The translations under genes and the position numbers were made by a program. Below are positions 12,301 to 25,955 of a DNA stretch of 64,000 bases, one piece after another. The notes under the pieces are model-generated. The model was not told the DNA's origin. It saw nothing but the letters and a program-made list of their open reading frames with translations, and did not search any database. The stretch is from NCBI GenBank assembly GCA_963921425.1, contig OY992833.1:15975738-16039737 (forward strand), read 5' to 3'. Source of the stretch: Dryas octopetala (taxonomy: Eukaryota; Streptophyta; Magnoliopsida; Rosales; Rosaceae). The stretch's first letter is position 1. Every line of letters begins with the position of its first letter.

Positions 12301-14659
12301 TGCTAATTTTCAATTTTTTGTTCTTTATTTCCTTGCATAACTAAGTTTATTGTTTTCTTATATTAAAGTAGTTTAGATTATGCGTTTTACCGTTCATACT
12401 TGCATTATTACAAGTAATACTAAAGATTGTTTGAGTTTTGATTTTGTCTTTACAGTTAACTGTTATATACTTGATCTTGATTTTACACCAATCACTCGCA
12501 CATACACGTTTTCACATCGCATCACCATCACACCTAATACGGCCTATCTACCCTAAGTCCTTGCAGTTAAGGCATTAGAATCTTTGAAACTGAGAGATGT
12601 TCCTTCCTCGGTTCACGCTTGCCTGACCTGAAGTCAGATTCACGCAACATCATCAATTGTACGCTCGGCCTCACGACCGTGTACTCGCACGCCCAAATGC
12701 AAAATAGAAGAACATGGTTTTCTTGATCTACGGCCATGTGTCAACTAGGCCGGAGAGAAATTAAGGCAAACAAATATATAACTGTAAGATTGATGCTATA
12801 ACTACAATGAGAAATGAAACGCTAATGCTATATGTATGAATCAATTGAAATGACTATGGACCATGAGATATCACAAAATTGAATAAGGTATATGGGCTTG
12901 GTCCATTTATGCAATTGGGTCGGGATGAGCACAATGCTGTAAGAAAAATAGAGGCCCAACCTGGTCAGTCTTGCTTGGTCCTCAGCCCATTCTTAAAATA
13001 AATCAACTGGTTGATTTCACGCACACCTTTCAGCCTTGCATGCTTATTTGTAAAGTGATTTATGGACTTCCGAAGTTCCGATTATGATCTTTGAACACCT
13101 GGTCAAAAATTTTCCTAACAATTAAAAAATAAAAAATTTATGATTTAATATGTTTTAGAGCATTTATGAGCTTAAGATTAGAATTAGTTACAGTTGTAGG
13201 AATAATGTAACTACAATGTTACAATTATAGTTGTTTTGTTGACCGATTGATCAATGCAATTTTATTCTTAAAATCGAGTGTGACGGGTTATAAATATAAA
13301 AACATATTTCGAAGCTAATTATATTATATACCTGTTTGGCACTGCTTCTTAGAAGCATATACAAATTTTAATAAAAATTTTAAGTTGTTCATGCAAAAGT
13401 ACTTAAAAGTGCTTTCTGAGAAAGCACCTGACATGAACTTCTCAAAAAATCACTTAAAAGTGCTTTTATAATGTAGAAACATTTTTATTTATTTTTATTA
13501 AATGCTACCAAAAACGCTTTTATTAATTTAAAAATATTTTTGACAATTTTAAAAACAGTATCTTGCGGGATTGCATGTCCATATATAATGGTTGTGTAGA
13601 ATCACTCCATTTGTATGCTGGAGTTATGAATTAGAATGCAAGTTATAGCAACCGTCACTGTGCCTGAATCATGAGAGTCCATGTACATCAAAAGAATACA
13701 TCTAATATTATCAATGACTCAATGAGAGTCAATGTAAACGAAGTGAGATAGAGAAAGCCCCAATAGCACTAAAACAAATGCAAAGGTTACTTCAATCTTG
13801 GATTTGAAAATTAAATCTAAAATATAATGAGCTGCATAATACTCAACGGACCACACCTGTTTGGATCCCTCACTTGGAGGAGTGTCGTTTTTGTTTACTA
13901 CTGTTGCAACAATAAATGAATAATTTATAGGGAGTTTATAAATTATTATTTTAATGGGGTTATTTATATATCAATAAATGACTAATTTATTAATTTATTG
14001 ATAAACGAATATTTATTAATTTAAAAAGAGTTTTATGTTTTTTTTTGTTCATGTGTTATTATTTTTTTTTTTTACAAAGATACATGTATTAATTTAAATG
14101 GATGTTAAGAATTAGAAGATCAAGTGATTTCAAGATAAGTACATACATACATGGATTACGAACCAGAAGATTAAGTGTATTAAAGATAAGTACATATATA
14201 TATTTTCGAGATAAGTTAAGAACTAGAAGATCAAGTGTTTTCAAAATGAAAAAAAAAAAAAAATACTAAATTATGTGGTGTATGCATTTCAAAATATTAA
14301 GGATGAGGTTCAATTCAGTTTATGTATTTCATCAGTTATTAATTTATATATTCGTTGGGCCCTAAAGGATTTTAAGAAAAATTATTATCTTATGCATTTA
14401 GCGAGGTTATTATTTTAGTATACTGGCCCGAGTTGGGACCGGAAGATTTTATTATTTAACCGAGATTATTAATTTAGAAGGGTTTTATTGTATCTCTTAT
14501 TGTGCAAAAGTCGATGGATGAGTCTAACCATGTATCTTTACTTATTCACACAAATGTCACACATGCTGATATTATCCTAATTTAGCCATCCGAGTGGATT
14601 GAGTATGAGGTAATTTTATAAAATAAAAAAAAATCTTTACATTAAAATGTGTGGTCTAA
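9311..14659. other. Long intergenic stretch without a supportable gene
   Basis: Small open frames at 9957-10214 and 11884-12135 lack family motifs and look accidental. A TIR-repeat fragment with GGACCAAAATGTAATTTAGCCC ends near 9650. The stretch 13330-13560 holds AAAAGTGCTTT-type inverted motifs typical of small MITEs. The possible LTR-like segment at 11810-12740 is listed separately. The rest is AT-rich sequence in which I see nothing. Confidence 0.45.
11810..12740 (+). mobile_element. Possible solo LTR or LTR-retroelement remnant
   Basis: A TATA-like TATAAATATAAGCC near 12058 is followed by an A-rich transcript-like leader and, further on, a GC-richer block with CTCGGCCTCACGACCGTGTA (about 12664). 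That layout resembles plant Ty3-gypsy LTR and leader sequence. No coding domain is attached and no matching second copy or TSD was found, so the call is weak. As a fossil it would be old and fragmentary. Confidence 0.25.
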
Positions 14660-14668
14660 TTCTATATA

Positions 14669-15830
14669 GGCTTATTTCATGATTTACCATCCAAAACTAT
14701 TTTTCATTCTCAAATGACTACTTGAAAGTTTTTTTATTTCAGGTTACCACCTATAACTTACATATGTGCCCCATTTTACTTTGTTCCGTCAACATTTCCG
14801 TAAAAAATACTGACGTGGCGCGCTGGATGTGCGCCACATATCATATCTTTTATTTTATTTTCGGATTTTTGTTATTTTCTTATTTTTATAAAATTTAAAA
14901 ATTAATTAAAAATAGTTCCAGACTCAGAAAAATACACAAGAAAATTCCTATGAACTCGTCTTGACTAATACTAATTTACTATGGGGTCAAAATACCAATT
15001 TTCCCTCTGAGTATTTCCAGAAAATTTGGGAAGTCCAAATTTATTTCTAGAAGATTAAAATACTCTAGACTTTTTGGAAATTCATAGGATAATCTCCCGA
15101 ACTCTAAAAAATACGAGGTTTACCCGTTGGTCTTCTAAAAACTAATAATACCTTTCTCGTGAACATTTTTGCTACCCAAAAGACCTCCTAGTCGTAGAGG
15201 AAAATAAATTCTAGAAAAATTTTATAATTTTTGTAAAACCTCGAAAGAATTCTCTAAAACAAGTTTTCAGTAATTTTCAAAATATTTTTTAGAATTCGTC
15301 CAAGATTTTATGGAAATTCTAGAATTTATTTAATAGAGGGAAATTTTGCTTCATTTTCTAGAAATAAATTGGGACTTCTCAAATTTTCTGGAAATACTTA
15401 GAGGAAAAATTGGTATTTTGACTCCATAGTAAATTAGTACGTACTAGTCAAGACGAATTCGTAAGAATTTTTCGTGTATTTTTCTAAGTCCGGAGCTATA
15501 TTCAATTAATTTTCAAAGTTTATTATAATAGGAAAATAGCAAAAATCAGAAAATAAAATAACAAATGTGACACGTGTCACGCTAGATATGCGCGACACGT
15601 ACGCGTGTCATATATGTTCTTTTATTAATTTTCAAAGTTTATTATAATAGAAAAATGCTGACATGGCACGCTGAATGTGCGCTACGTCATCATTGTTTAC
15701 AGAGGTGTTAACAGAATAAGGTAAAATGAGACACGGGTGCAAGTTATAGGTGGTAACCTGAAACAAAAAAATTTTCAAGTGGTAATCTGGGAATGAAAAA
15801 CAGTTTTGAGTGATAAATCGTGAATAAGCC
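14669..15830. mobile_element. Mutator-type foldback element, perfect 9-bp TSD
   Basis: Ends are GGCTTATTTCATGATTTACC at the left and its inverted counterpart ending GAATAAGCC at the right. Flanks are TTCTATATA at 14660-14668 and 15831-15839, an exact 9-bp TSD. The arms extend at least 400 bp inward: the left GGTTACCACCTATAACTT and TTACTATGGGGTCAAAATACC both reappear inverted on the right. The 1162-bp element is therefore close to one long hairpin. No protein is encoded. A 9-bp TSD with a GG terminus points to Mutator. Confidence 0.85.
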
Positions 15831-15839
15831 TTCTATATA

Positions 15840-17335
15840 TATCCATTGATGACTCTCACAAATTGCATGTAAGGTTACAAATATAGCTCCAATATAAGCC
15901 ACGTACTTTTTTGAACGTGCTTCATCACCATTATTGCTACCATCACCGACCTTGGTTTTCACTACCCCACAACTATTCATATTGACATATTAATGCATTC
16001 AAATAGAAAAATAAAAAAGTTTACGGTTAAATCCCGTCATATGCTTAATAGATTAATTAGTTACTAAATTACAAATTAAATCCTATCTTTACAAATTTGA
16101 TAGAAGAAAACCCAACACTCAAGACAAATTGGATCTCATGCAAAAACACAAATCTCTACTTGTTGGGAGGAAGTAATACGACTAAGAGGGAGGACCATAA
16201 CCACCACAATCTCTTTGTGCAATCACGAACAATCGTACCCGCACCACTCACCCCCATAACGGGATCTAAAGCACCATCAGTCCTGGAAAAACAATTGAAA
16301 AAAACACCAACAAGAAACTGGCTAGAGTTCATCTCTATTGACAAAAAGTCAGAGAAAAACACTAGACAAACATTTTCGAAGAATAAGAAAGTGAACTTGA
16401 CAAAATAAAATTAAAACTAACCCTCGATTAAGTGAGAGATTCGAAATTTAAGAAAACTAAAACATTAGCCTGCGGCGGCGGCCTGAGGCCTAAAGGTCTA
16501 GGCCGCTGCAGACAAAATTTTGGAGGTTGTTTTTCACTTTAGCAGCTAGAGTTTTTCAATTCCTTCTTTCTTTTGGTTTGAAAATGTCCAAACGTATTGA
16601 AGGAAAAAAATAAGTTGACAATTTTTATGTAAAAAAAAAAGCTAAAAGCAAAAGTCAAACAAACCTTTTATCTTTTGAGTAATGTCATTAATTTTGATAT
16701 CTAAAATACTTGTTAGTTAAGTAGTCCAGTCGACCATGTATCAAATAATCAGTTGACTAATCTTCTTGGTATATACTTTATGGCATCAAATTCAAAGTCA
16801 AATAAAGTATAGAGGCAGGCACTCGATCTCTCCAACTAGAAAGATAATGTGTACATGACAATCAATTTGAACATCAATTAATAAAAGTGCCTAATCAATG
16901 ACAAAGTACTTAATCAACGCCAATTAATTGGCAAAATATATGATACAACATTCATAACAACTTCCATATCCTAGGAATTCTATAAAGGTATGTATTAGAT
17001 ATTGATGTTAACTGTCAAAAGTATGAAAACACATAAATATTGACAAAATATCGATATCAAGAGATGTATATTTATAAATGATCAAAGAAAAAAGAGATAA
17101 AAACTTTAAGTGAAACATTATCTATAAAAGTTGGCCAAAAAAAGAAAAGAAACATTATCTATAAAAGAAACTATTGCAAAGCTATTATGTACTCGCTAAA
17201 AAGAGAAATTTTTAGAATATATCAAAATTTAGAGATTATAAAACGTACTTGAGAATTTTTTTAGCGTGTGCCCATAGGACTGAGAGGGTACGTAAACTCA
17301 TTAGGTTATCTAATTAGATGGTCATGATGAGCAAT
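15840..17335. other. Intergenic DNA, no gene seen
   Basis: An open frame at 16097-16408 and its minus-strand shadow show no recognisable domain. A GC-rich patch near 16465-16510 (GCGGCGGCGGCC) stands out from the AT-rich surroundings, with no assignable function. Confidence 0.4.
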
Positions 17336-17349
17336 TAGCTATATTAGTT

Positions 17350-17444
17350 GCTTTTGGGGTTAGCTCAAGTGGTGAGTGTGGGTGGGGTAAAGGTTAGGAT
17401 TAGGCTAGGTACATGGTTCAAACCCTTTAATATAACAAAAAAAC
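17350..17444 (+). mobile_element. tRNA-derived SINE with 14-bp TSD
   Basis: The body is 95 bp. It carries an RNA polymerase III A box (GGTTAGCTCAAGTGGTGAG, about 17357-17375) and a B box (GGTTCAAACCC, about 17415-17425) at tRNA-like spacing, and an A-rich tail (AACAAAAAAAC). It is flanked by TAGCTATATTAGTT at 17336-17349 and again at 17445-17458, a perfect 14-bp duplication. This is the full signature of a short interspersed element mobilised by a LINE. Confidence 0.85.
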
Positions 17445-18038
17445 TAGCTATATTAGTTTAGTGATATTATTCTTCCCAACATTAAAAGATGTCTCATATT
17501 TGAATTGCCTCTCTCTGAGATAAAAAAAAAAATTAATTGGATGGACATATAAATTTTTTTATTATATTAAATCAACTATCATCCACGATATTTAAATTCA
17601 GAACTTTCTCCGATAAAGAAGAAAAATTATATGCCATCTACTATACCAAATAATCATGAAATTGGAAAATCATATCAATTTTCAAATTACAACAATGGGC
17701 TGCAGCTATTTTAAGTTCAATCATTGTACAAAACGGTATAAATTGAAGAGTTAATTTCGAAGCTGCTCGTGTTGCCACTTTGCAACATTACTGATTTTAT
17801 GATGACGGACCATCCCACATATTACTCAGTAATTAATTACTTAATTATATGGTATAAGATAATCTAGTGACGTCACATATTAATTTAGTACATTAAAATA
17901 TTAAATATTAAATTATTAATTTCAGGGTACTAAAATTTTGTTCCATTTAATTATGATGTTGCCTTAGCTTACAACCGTCCAATTAGCAAGTTCATATTCA
18001 TATCAACACTTGCCGGCCAAGGTCGGCCATCATCACAT

Positions 18039-18048
18039 CTATAATATA
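18039..18048 (+). promoter_or_regulatory. Candidate TATA box of the PTI1-like kinase gene
   Basis: CTATAATATA lies about 87 bp upstream of the ATG at 18135, in a plausible place for a TATA box with a short 5' UTR. Position and composition are the only support. Confidence 0.3.
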
Positions 18049-18134
18049 CGACCATAACACCACTTATTTGGTTCAATTGTAGAAGTTAGCTAGCTCAACT
18101 CAATTTTGAACTCATCAATATCCCAACTGCTACC

Positions 18135-20264
18135 ATGGGGTCCTCCTTAAGTTGCTGTAGTTCAGAGAATGTAGATGAAGGAGGGTATGTATAAATGTAT
18201 AATATTTATGTTAATTTCTCATAAACTCTTAACTAGTTTGATAGTTTGATATACATAATTAACTCATTTTCTAACCGTTTAAGTTGTTATATTAAATGAT
18301 TGTTTAACATGAGTAGACTTTTCATTGAAACTAAAAGAAAGTTTTGGTTGGGTTGGAATTTTAGGGCTTCTGATGATCAAATTGGTAGAGGCCAAACATC
18401 ATGGAGGATATTTTCATACAAGGAATTGCATACAGCCACCAATGGTTTTAGTGATGACAATTTGCTTGGAGAAGGAGGGTTTGGAAGTGTCTTTTGGGGA
18501 AAAACCAGTGATGGTCTCCAGGTGTATATATATACGAGAAATTTCATAAATGATTCGTTTTAATAAACTGTATAATTTTGACCCTCGTTAATTTGATTCA
18601 TAAATATTACAAAGTATAAGTTGAACCCTTAACTTTTTTAACAACTTTTGAATATTTATAACTTCAGATTGCTGTGAAGAAGTTGAAAGCAATGAATTCA
18701 AAGGCTGAAATGGAATTTGCAGTTGAAGTTGAAGTTCTTGGGAGGGTTAGGCACAAGAATTTGTTGGGTCTGAAGGGCTATTATGCTGGGGCTGATCAAC
18801 GCCTTATTGTGTATGATTACATGCCAAATCTCAGCTTACTTTCCCATTTGCATGGCCAATTTGCAAGTGAAGTTCAACTAGATTGGAAAAGGAGAATGAA
18901 GGTTGCTATTGGCTCAGCAGAAGGCCTCCTGTAAGAATAAACTATACACCTTATTGTATATATGGTCATTTAAACATATTATTTAATTATATATATGAAT
19001 CTAAGTCATTAGATTTTAATCCAATGATTAGTGATTAGGGATTTTCATGGTCAATATATAATGACAAGTGATCAAAATTTCTTACTTTTTTGGTCCACCG
19101 AGGAGGTCAACGCTTGAAGAGAAAGCTAAACTAAAACAAATCAAGGTCTAGCAACTCAAACTAAATCATCGATTAATGAAGGCTACACCCACCAAATTTG
19201 TTTACTAAACCATGTTGCTACACCTTGATTTGTTTTAGTTTAGTTTGTTCTTTCGGGCATGAACTCCGTAATGGACAAAAAAAACCATTTAAAAACTACT
19301 ATATACACCAAATTTGTTTACTAAATTATGTTCATTTAATGATGTGATTTTTTTTATTTATTCAAATTTTAGATCCATTTTAGATCTCATTTATTTTGAA
19401 CAATTATCATATTGATTGACACATGCTTTTTGTAAGTAACTTTGGTAAGCAAATTTGATCATTCTAGTATTATTGAAAAATATAATTGTCCCTACCAAAA
19501 AAAAAAAAAAAAAAAAATTTCCAACTTAAAGAATTAAATTGTTCATTCTATGTGTGGTTTTTAGGTACTTGCACCATGAGGTAACACCCCACATCCTTCA
19601 TAGAGACATAAAGGCAAGCAATGTGCTCTTGGATTCAGACTTCGAGCCACTAGTAGCAGATTTTGGGTTCGCCAAGCTAATCCCAGAAGGTGTGAGCCAC
19701 ATGACTACCCGAGTAAAGGGCACTCTAGGGTATCTAGCCCCAGAATATGCCATGTGGGGAAAGGTCTCCGAGGGCTGTGATGTCTACAGCTTTGGGATTC
19801 TCCTCTTAGAACTTGTCACTGGAAGAAAGCCCATTGAGAAACTCCCTGGTGGGCTTAAGAGGACAATAACTGAATGGGCTGAGCCTCTTATAACTAAAGG
19901 GAGGTTTAAGGACCTTGCTGACCCAAAACTCAGAGGCAACTTTGATGAGACGCAGTTGAAGATGGCCATCAATGTGGCTGCAATGTGTGTGAAAAGTGAG
20001 CCTGAGAAAAGGCCCAACATGAAGGAAGTGGTTGGGCTTTTGAAAGGGTATGAGAATAAGGCCGAAATGATACCACTGAGGATTGAAAGTGTGAGATACA
20101 AGGAGGAGCTGCTGGCACTTGACCAAGCCACAGATGATGAAGATGAGGGTGGTGATGAAAGCAATGGGAATTATGGGGTTTTTAGTGCAATAGAGGTGCA
20201 GAAAATGCAGGACCCTTACAAGCTCAATGGAGAGAGGAGAAATCATATGGCTAAGTATGTGTGA
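18135..20264 (+). CDS. PTI1-like receptor-like cytoplasmic kinase (At3g15890 type), 389 aa, four exons
   Basis: Exons are 18135-18184, 18365-18521, 18668-18930 and 19565-20264, all with GT-AG borders and matching phases. The N-terminus MGSSLSCCSS carries a Gly-2 myristoylation signal next to a Cys pair suited to palmitoylation, so the protein is probably on the plasma membrane. The kinase domain follows: Gly loop GEGGFGSV (about aa 52-59), ATP-binding Lys in IAVKKL (K73), catalytic HRDIKASN (about 169-176), DFG (about 189-191) and APE (215-217). All key residues are present, and it is an RD kinase. There is no receptor ectodomain. The sequence is very close to the family annotated as PTI1-like tyrosine-protein kinase At3g15890, although the motifs are of Ser/Thr type. 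An acidic C-terminal tail (DQATDDEDEGGDE) extends past the kinase fold. Substrate and pathway cannot be read from the sequence. A MULE lies about 450 bp past the stop. Confidence 0.95.
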
Positions 20265-20707
20265 GAGTGGTGGTAGTAGTAGTACTCCATTTAATTAATT
20301 ATGCTTATATATATAGCTATTGATTTGTCAATATTCAGCATTCAGCCAGCAATATATTATTTCCATATATAACAAGAGAAAATGGTTAATTTGAGAGGGG
20401 AGTGACAGACTTTTCTTCTTGATCATTATGCAAATTCATGAGAAGATGTTATATAATATGCATGTCATTATTTTTTACTTGGAGGTACAACAAACAACAA
20501 ATTTCTTATATCTTCATTGCTGACAGATATGACTGAACAAGAAGAACCCAATTGAAAAAACGACTCCAATTACTGAAATTAATTTTATCACTACATACAA
20601 ACTGGCTTACTATATTTGGCTGGGTAGGGTGTTTGACACAAAAATGGGCCTATGCCACACGTGAAGCTACTGAGCTGCCACGTGGCAAAAGGATTGCGGG
20701 CGTACCA
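20265..20707. other. 3' flank of the PTI1-like kinase gene
   Basis: Probable 3' UTR and spacer. AT-rich, with no further gene before the MULE TSD. Confidence 0.5.
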
Positions 20708-20717
20708 CTGCCGGGGG

Positions 20718-20950
20718 GAGAGAGTCTTCGGTGGGGCTGGAATGCCACTCACCTAATGAGACTCCCATTTATGTGGTGACATCTGTCATATTTTTTATCC
20801 ACCTGGACCAGACCAAGACTCCTCCATTCTCTGCCTTTTCTCTTTGCCTCTTTCGCTTCCCTCTTCACGTCGTCAAATACGACGTTAATAGAAAAAATAA
20901 AATACTTTCCCTCTGTTTCCCAATTTTTCCATCCAAAAGCCTTCCCTCCA
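20718..20950 (+). repeat. Left terminal inverted repeat of the FAR1-type MULE
   Basis: Starts GAGAGAGTCTTCGGTGGGGC and ends near the phrase CCATCCAA. It matches the inverted sequence at 25725-25945 almost throughout. The C/T-rich inner part (about 20820-20950) may serve as promoter and leader for the transposase gene, as TIRs do in Mutator. Confidence 0.92.
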
Positions 20951-21423
20951 CAATTTTTCTCTGTTGGCGCTCTTTTTCCATCAAAGGGTTATGCTCTCCT
21001 CCAAAGTTTGAAGGCCCAAAGAAGATGCCTTTATTCAATTTTCTTTGCTTTAATCAATTGTGAAGAAAGCCTATTGAATAGGAAAAACATTAGATCAGTG
21101 AAACAATTCTAATCAAGAAAGTCTTTGAAGGTGAGGCTTATTCAACTACTTTTTATGTTACTGTTTGTTTGACTTGCTTAATTTTATTTTATGAGAAATC
21201 TATTATTGTGTTTTTCCTTTTGGTGTGAATTGTATTGACCCCAGTGCAAACTTCGTCCCAATATTGGGCTAAGTCTGATGGTTTAATAAGCCATAGTAAG
21301 GAAAACAATTGGAAAAAAAATTCAATCAAATTTAGGCTAATAGGATTGTAATGCCCAAAATTTTTTGTATATTGTATTAACTAAATGCATATATATATTT
21401 ATGTGATTAGGTTGATTAAGCCA

Positions 21424-24032
21424 ATGGAGCACTCAAATTGTGGAACAGAGATATTAAGTGATCATGATGAGATATTTGGAGAAGATGTAGATGAAGAACT
21501 CAAAGTGGGAAGAAAGGTATACTCTGATGATGAAGCTTACAATTTATACAATAATTATGCTTTAAGAAAGGGTTTCAGTATTCGTAAAGGACATTTACGA
21601 AAAGATGTATCAGGGAATATTCGCCAAAGAGAATTTTTGTGTTCCAAAGAAGGGGTTTTCGAAAATGAAAATTCACTTACAGTGAGAAAACTCAATCGGT
21701 TAGAGACAAGAACAGGTTGCAAGGCTATGGTTCGGTTTAATGTGAAAGATGATATATGGACAATTTCTCATATTATTTCAGATCACAACCATGACCTTGC
21801 TAAAGCTGAAGAAAGACAGTTTTTAAGATCAGGTCGAAAAATAATTGATGCACATGCAAGTGTTATTAGTTCTATGGTTGATGCTGGTATAAGACCGACA
21901 AAATCATACTTCTACCTAGCGAATGAAGTGGGTGGTGCTGAGAATATTGGATTCACTAAGAAAGATGTTCAAAACTACTTGCAAAGGAAGAAGAATGAAA
22001 TGATGGAAGCAGGGGATGGGCAAAGTCTGTTAAACCACTTTAAGCGTAAGCAAGGTGATGATCCTAACTTTTTCTACTCAATGCAATTGGATCAATTTAG
22101 TCGAATGACAAATTTCTTTTGGAGAGATAGCAGATCAAAGTTAGATTATGAATGTTTTGGTGATGTCGTATGCTTTGACACAACATTTCGAACTAATAAA
22201 TATAATTTATATTGTGCTCCATTTGTGGGAGTTAACCACCATTGGAAGAATGTCTTATTTGGTTGTTCTTTTCTTTTAGATCAAAGTACTGAGTCATTTG
22301 TCTGGTTGTTTGAGTCTTTTTTAGAAGCAATGGGAAACAAAGAGCCAACAACTATTTTTACAGATGAGGATAAGGCAATTGCAAAGGCAATTAAAATAGT
22401 GTTTCCAAGGACGCGCCACCGGTTGTGCACTTGGCACATTGCTAAGAAAGCAAAAGAAAATCTTGGATGTCTTTTTGCTAATCCTGAGTTCAAGAAGCAT
22501 TTCAACAAGTGTTTTAATGGCTGTAAAAGTGAAACTGAATTTGAGGCTTCGTGGGATGAAATGATTAATGAATTGAACCTTGGAGATCAGCCATGGCTTA
22601 AGAAGTTATATTCACTTCGAGACAAGTGGTGCCCAGCTTTTAGTTTGGATAGTTTTTCAGCAAATATGAGATCAACCCAAAGGAGTGAGAGTACAAATAA
22701 TATTTTCCATCAAATTTCTACAAAAACAATGAAGCTCATTAAATTTGTGCATCATTATGAGAAAAAAATAGAAGAGATGCGTTTAGCGGAGTTGGAAGAT
22801 GATTTTCGTTGCAAAAATGGTGTACCTCGTCTACGAGTAAGGAATGGAATGTTGAGTCATGGAGCTAATGTGTACACTATTAAATTGTTTAGTTTCTTTG
22901 AGAAGGAGTTATTGGGTTGTATTACGGTGAGGGTGAAAGAAGTTTGCCATAAGGATGAGGTTTATGCCTATGATGTATTTGAAGAAGCTCAACAAAGATT
23001 ATATAGAATTGAATATAACCCTGTGACTTTGGATATTTCTTGTTCTTGTAAGCTGTTTGAGTCAATGGGGATCTTGTGTCGTCATGCTTTAAGGGTGTTT
23101 GATTTGAATAACTTCACTAGTTTACCTACACAATACATATTGAAGAGGTGGACTAAGGATGCAAAGAAAGGGATTGTGTGGAGTAATAATAAAAGTGCTT
23201 CTATAAGCAACGATCCAAAGTCAGCTAGATTATTGCGCCTTAGTGAGTTGATGCATGAAGGAAGAAATGTTTATGGTATAGCTTCATTGAGTGATTGTGG
23301 AACTAAGATTGTTAAAGAAATGCTAGTAGAGGCGATGAAGCGTCTTGAAAAAGACTTGGAAGTTACAAATATGTTGAATAACTTAAAGAAAATGGATGAA
23401 CAATCCAATGACAGCATTCTCCCTAATCAATCGACAGTTCTGAATCCACCAATTGTGAGGGCGCAAATGACAAAGTCTCGACTAAAAAGCAGTTTAGAGA
23501 AGCGAAAAAAAAAGGCTACGAAAGGTACATGTAATTTGTTAGCTAGATGTTGTTCTCACTGCTTTTTGTTTAGCATATAATTGAATTTTATGATTGTGTT
23601 ATTTTATTGTATCATTAATTAGTCTTTGCGTACATATATAGGAAAATGTAGTCAAGAAACTTCCAATGTTTCATCTCATCGAGTAGCACCACCCCAAATG
23701 CCAATACTTAATCCATCAACTTATCACTTCGGTTTATCTCATCATCCAATTTATAATCAGGTATGCCTTTTGCAAAATTTAATTTAGAGTTCTAGTGAAT
23801 TATATGCAATTAGTATCTTGACACTTTATTCTCTTTTAGGGCAATTTAAATTGGCACTTTGGACATCCCAATTCTCAGTTTAGCAATGCACATATGCCTC
23901 ACTTAAGTCACTTGAGTCAGGTTTGAGTTTTAGTATTAGTTTCTTAGGTTAATTGTTAAATAAAGTAACTTATAATTGCATTCTAATTTTTGGTGAATTT
24001 GTGACCTACAGGATTCCAGCAGCTACAAATAG
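21424..24032 (+). CDS. FAR1-related/MULE transposase protein, 773 aa, four exons
   Basis: Exons are 21424-23524, 23642-23760, 23840-23920 and 24012-24032, with GT-AG borders and consistent phases. The start is MEHSNCGTE; an upstream in-frame Met at 21385 would add 13 hydrophobic residues and is less likely. Domains in order: a FAR1 DNA-binding (WRKY-GCM1-like zinc) domain at about aa 39-125 with the CSKEG, TGCKAM and DHNHDL zinc ligands; an MULE transposase (RNase H-like) domain at about aa 245-345 with first Asp in CFDTTF (about 250), second Asp in FTDEDKA (about 313) and the CTWH motif; and a SWIM zinc finger CSC..CRH at about aa 540-553. The C-terminus is basic (KRKKKATKGK), then His/Ser-rich. 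The same family includes FAR1/FHY3, domesticated light-signalling transcription factors. Because this copy sits inside intact TIRs with a TSD, I read it as a transposase rather than a host regulator. No internal stop is seen. Confidence 0.93.
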
Positions 24033-25720
<1,688 letters not shown>

Positions 25721-25724
25721 GATT

Positions 25725-25945
25725 CAAGATTGGATGGAAAAATTGGAAAACAGAGGGAAAGTATTTTATTTTTTCTATTAACGTCGTATTTGACGTGAAG
25801 AGGGAAGCGAAAGAGACAAAGAGAAAAGGCAGAGAATGGAGGAGTCTTGGTCTGATCCAGCTAGATAAAAAATATGACAGATGTCACCACATAAATGGGA
25901 GTCTCATTGGGTGAGTGGCATTCCAGCCCCACCGAAGACTCTCTC
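25725..25945 (-). repeat. Right terminal inverted repeat of the FAR1-type MULE
   Basis: Inverted counterpart of 20718-20950, ending GACTCTCTC, followed by the second copy of the 10-bp TSD (25946-25955). Confidence 0.92.
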
Positions 25946-25955
25946 CTGCCGGGGG

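Noticed and set aside
19784-20246. Minus-strand frames of 126-146 residues
   Set aside because: Antisense shadows of the last exon of the PTI1-like kinase gene.
21385-21423. Upstream in-frame start of the FAR1-type gene
   Set aside because: The 13 extra residues are hydrophobic and fit no family N-terminus; MEHSNCGTE at 21424 is the better start.
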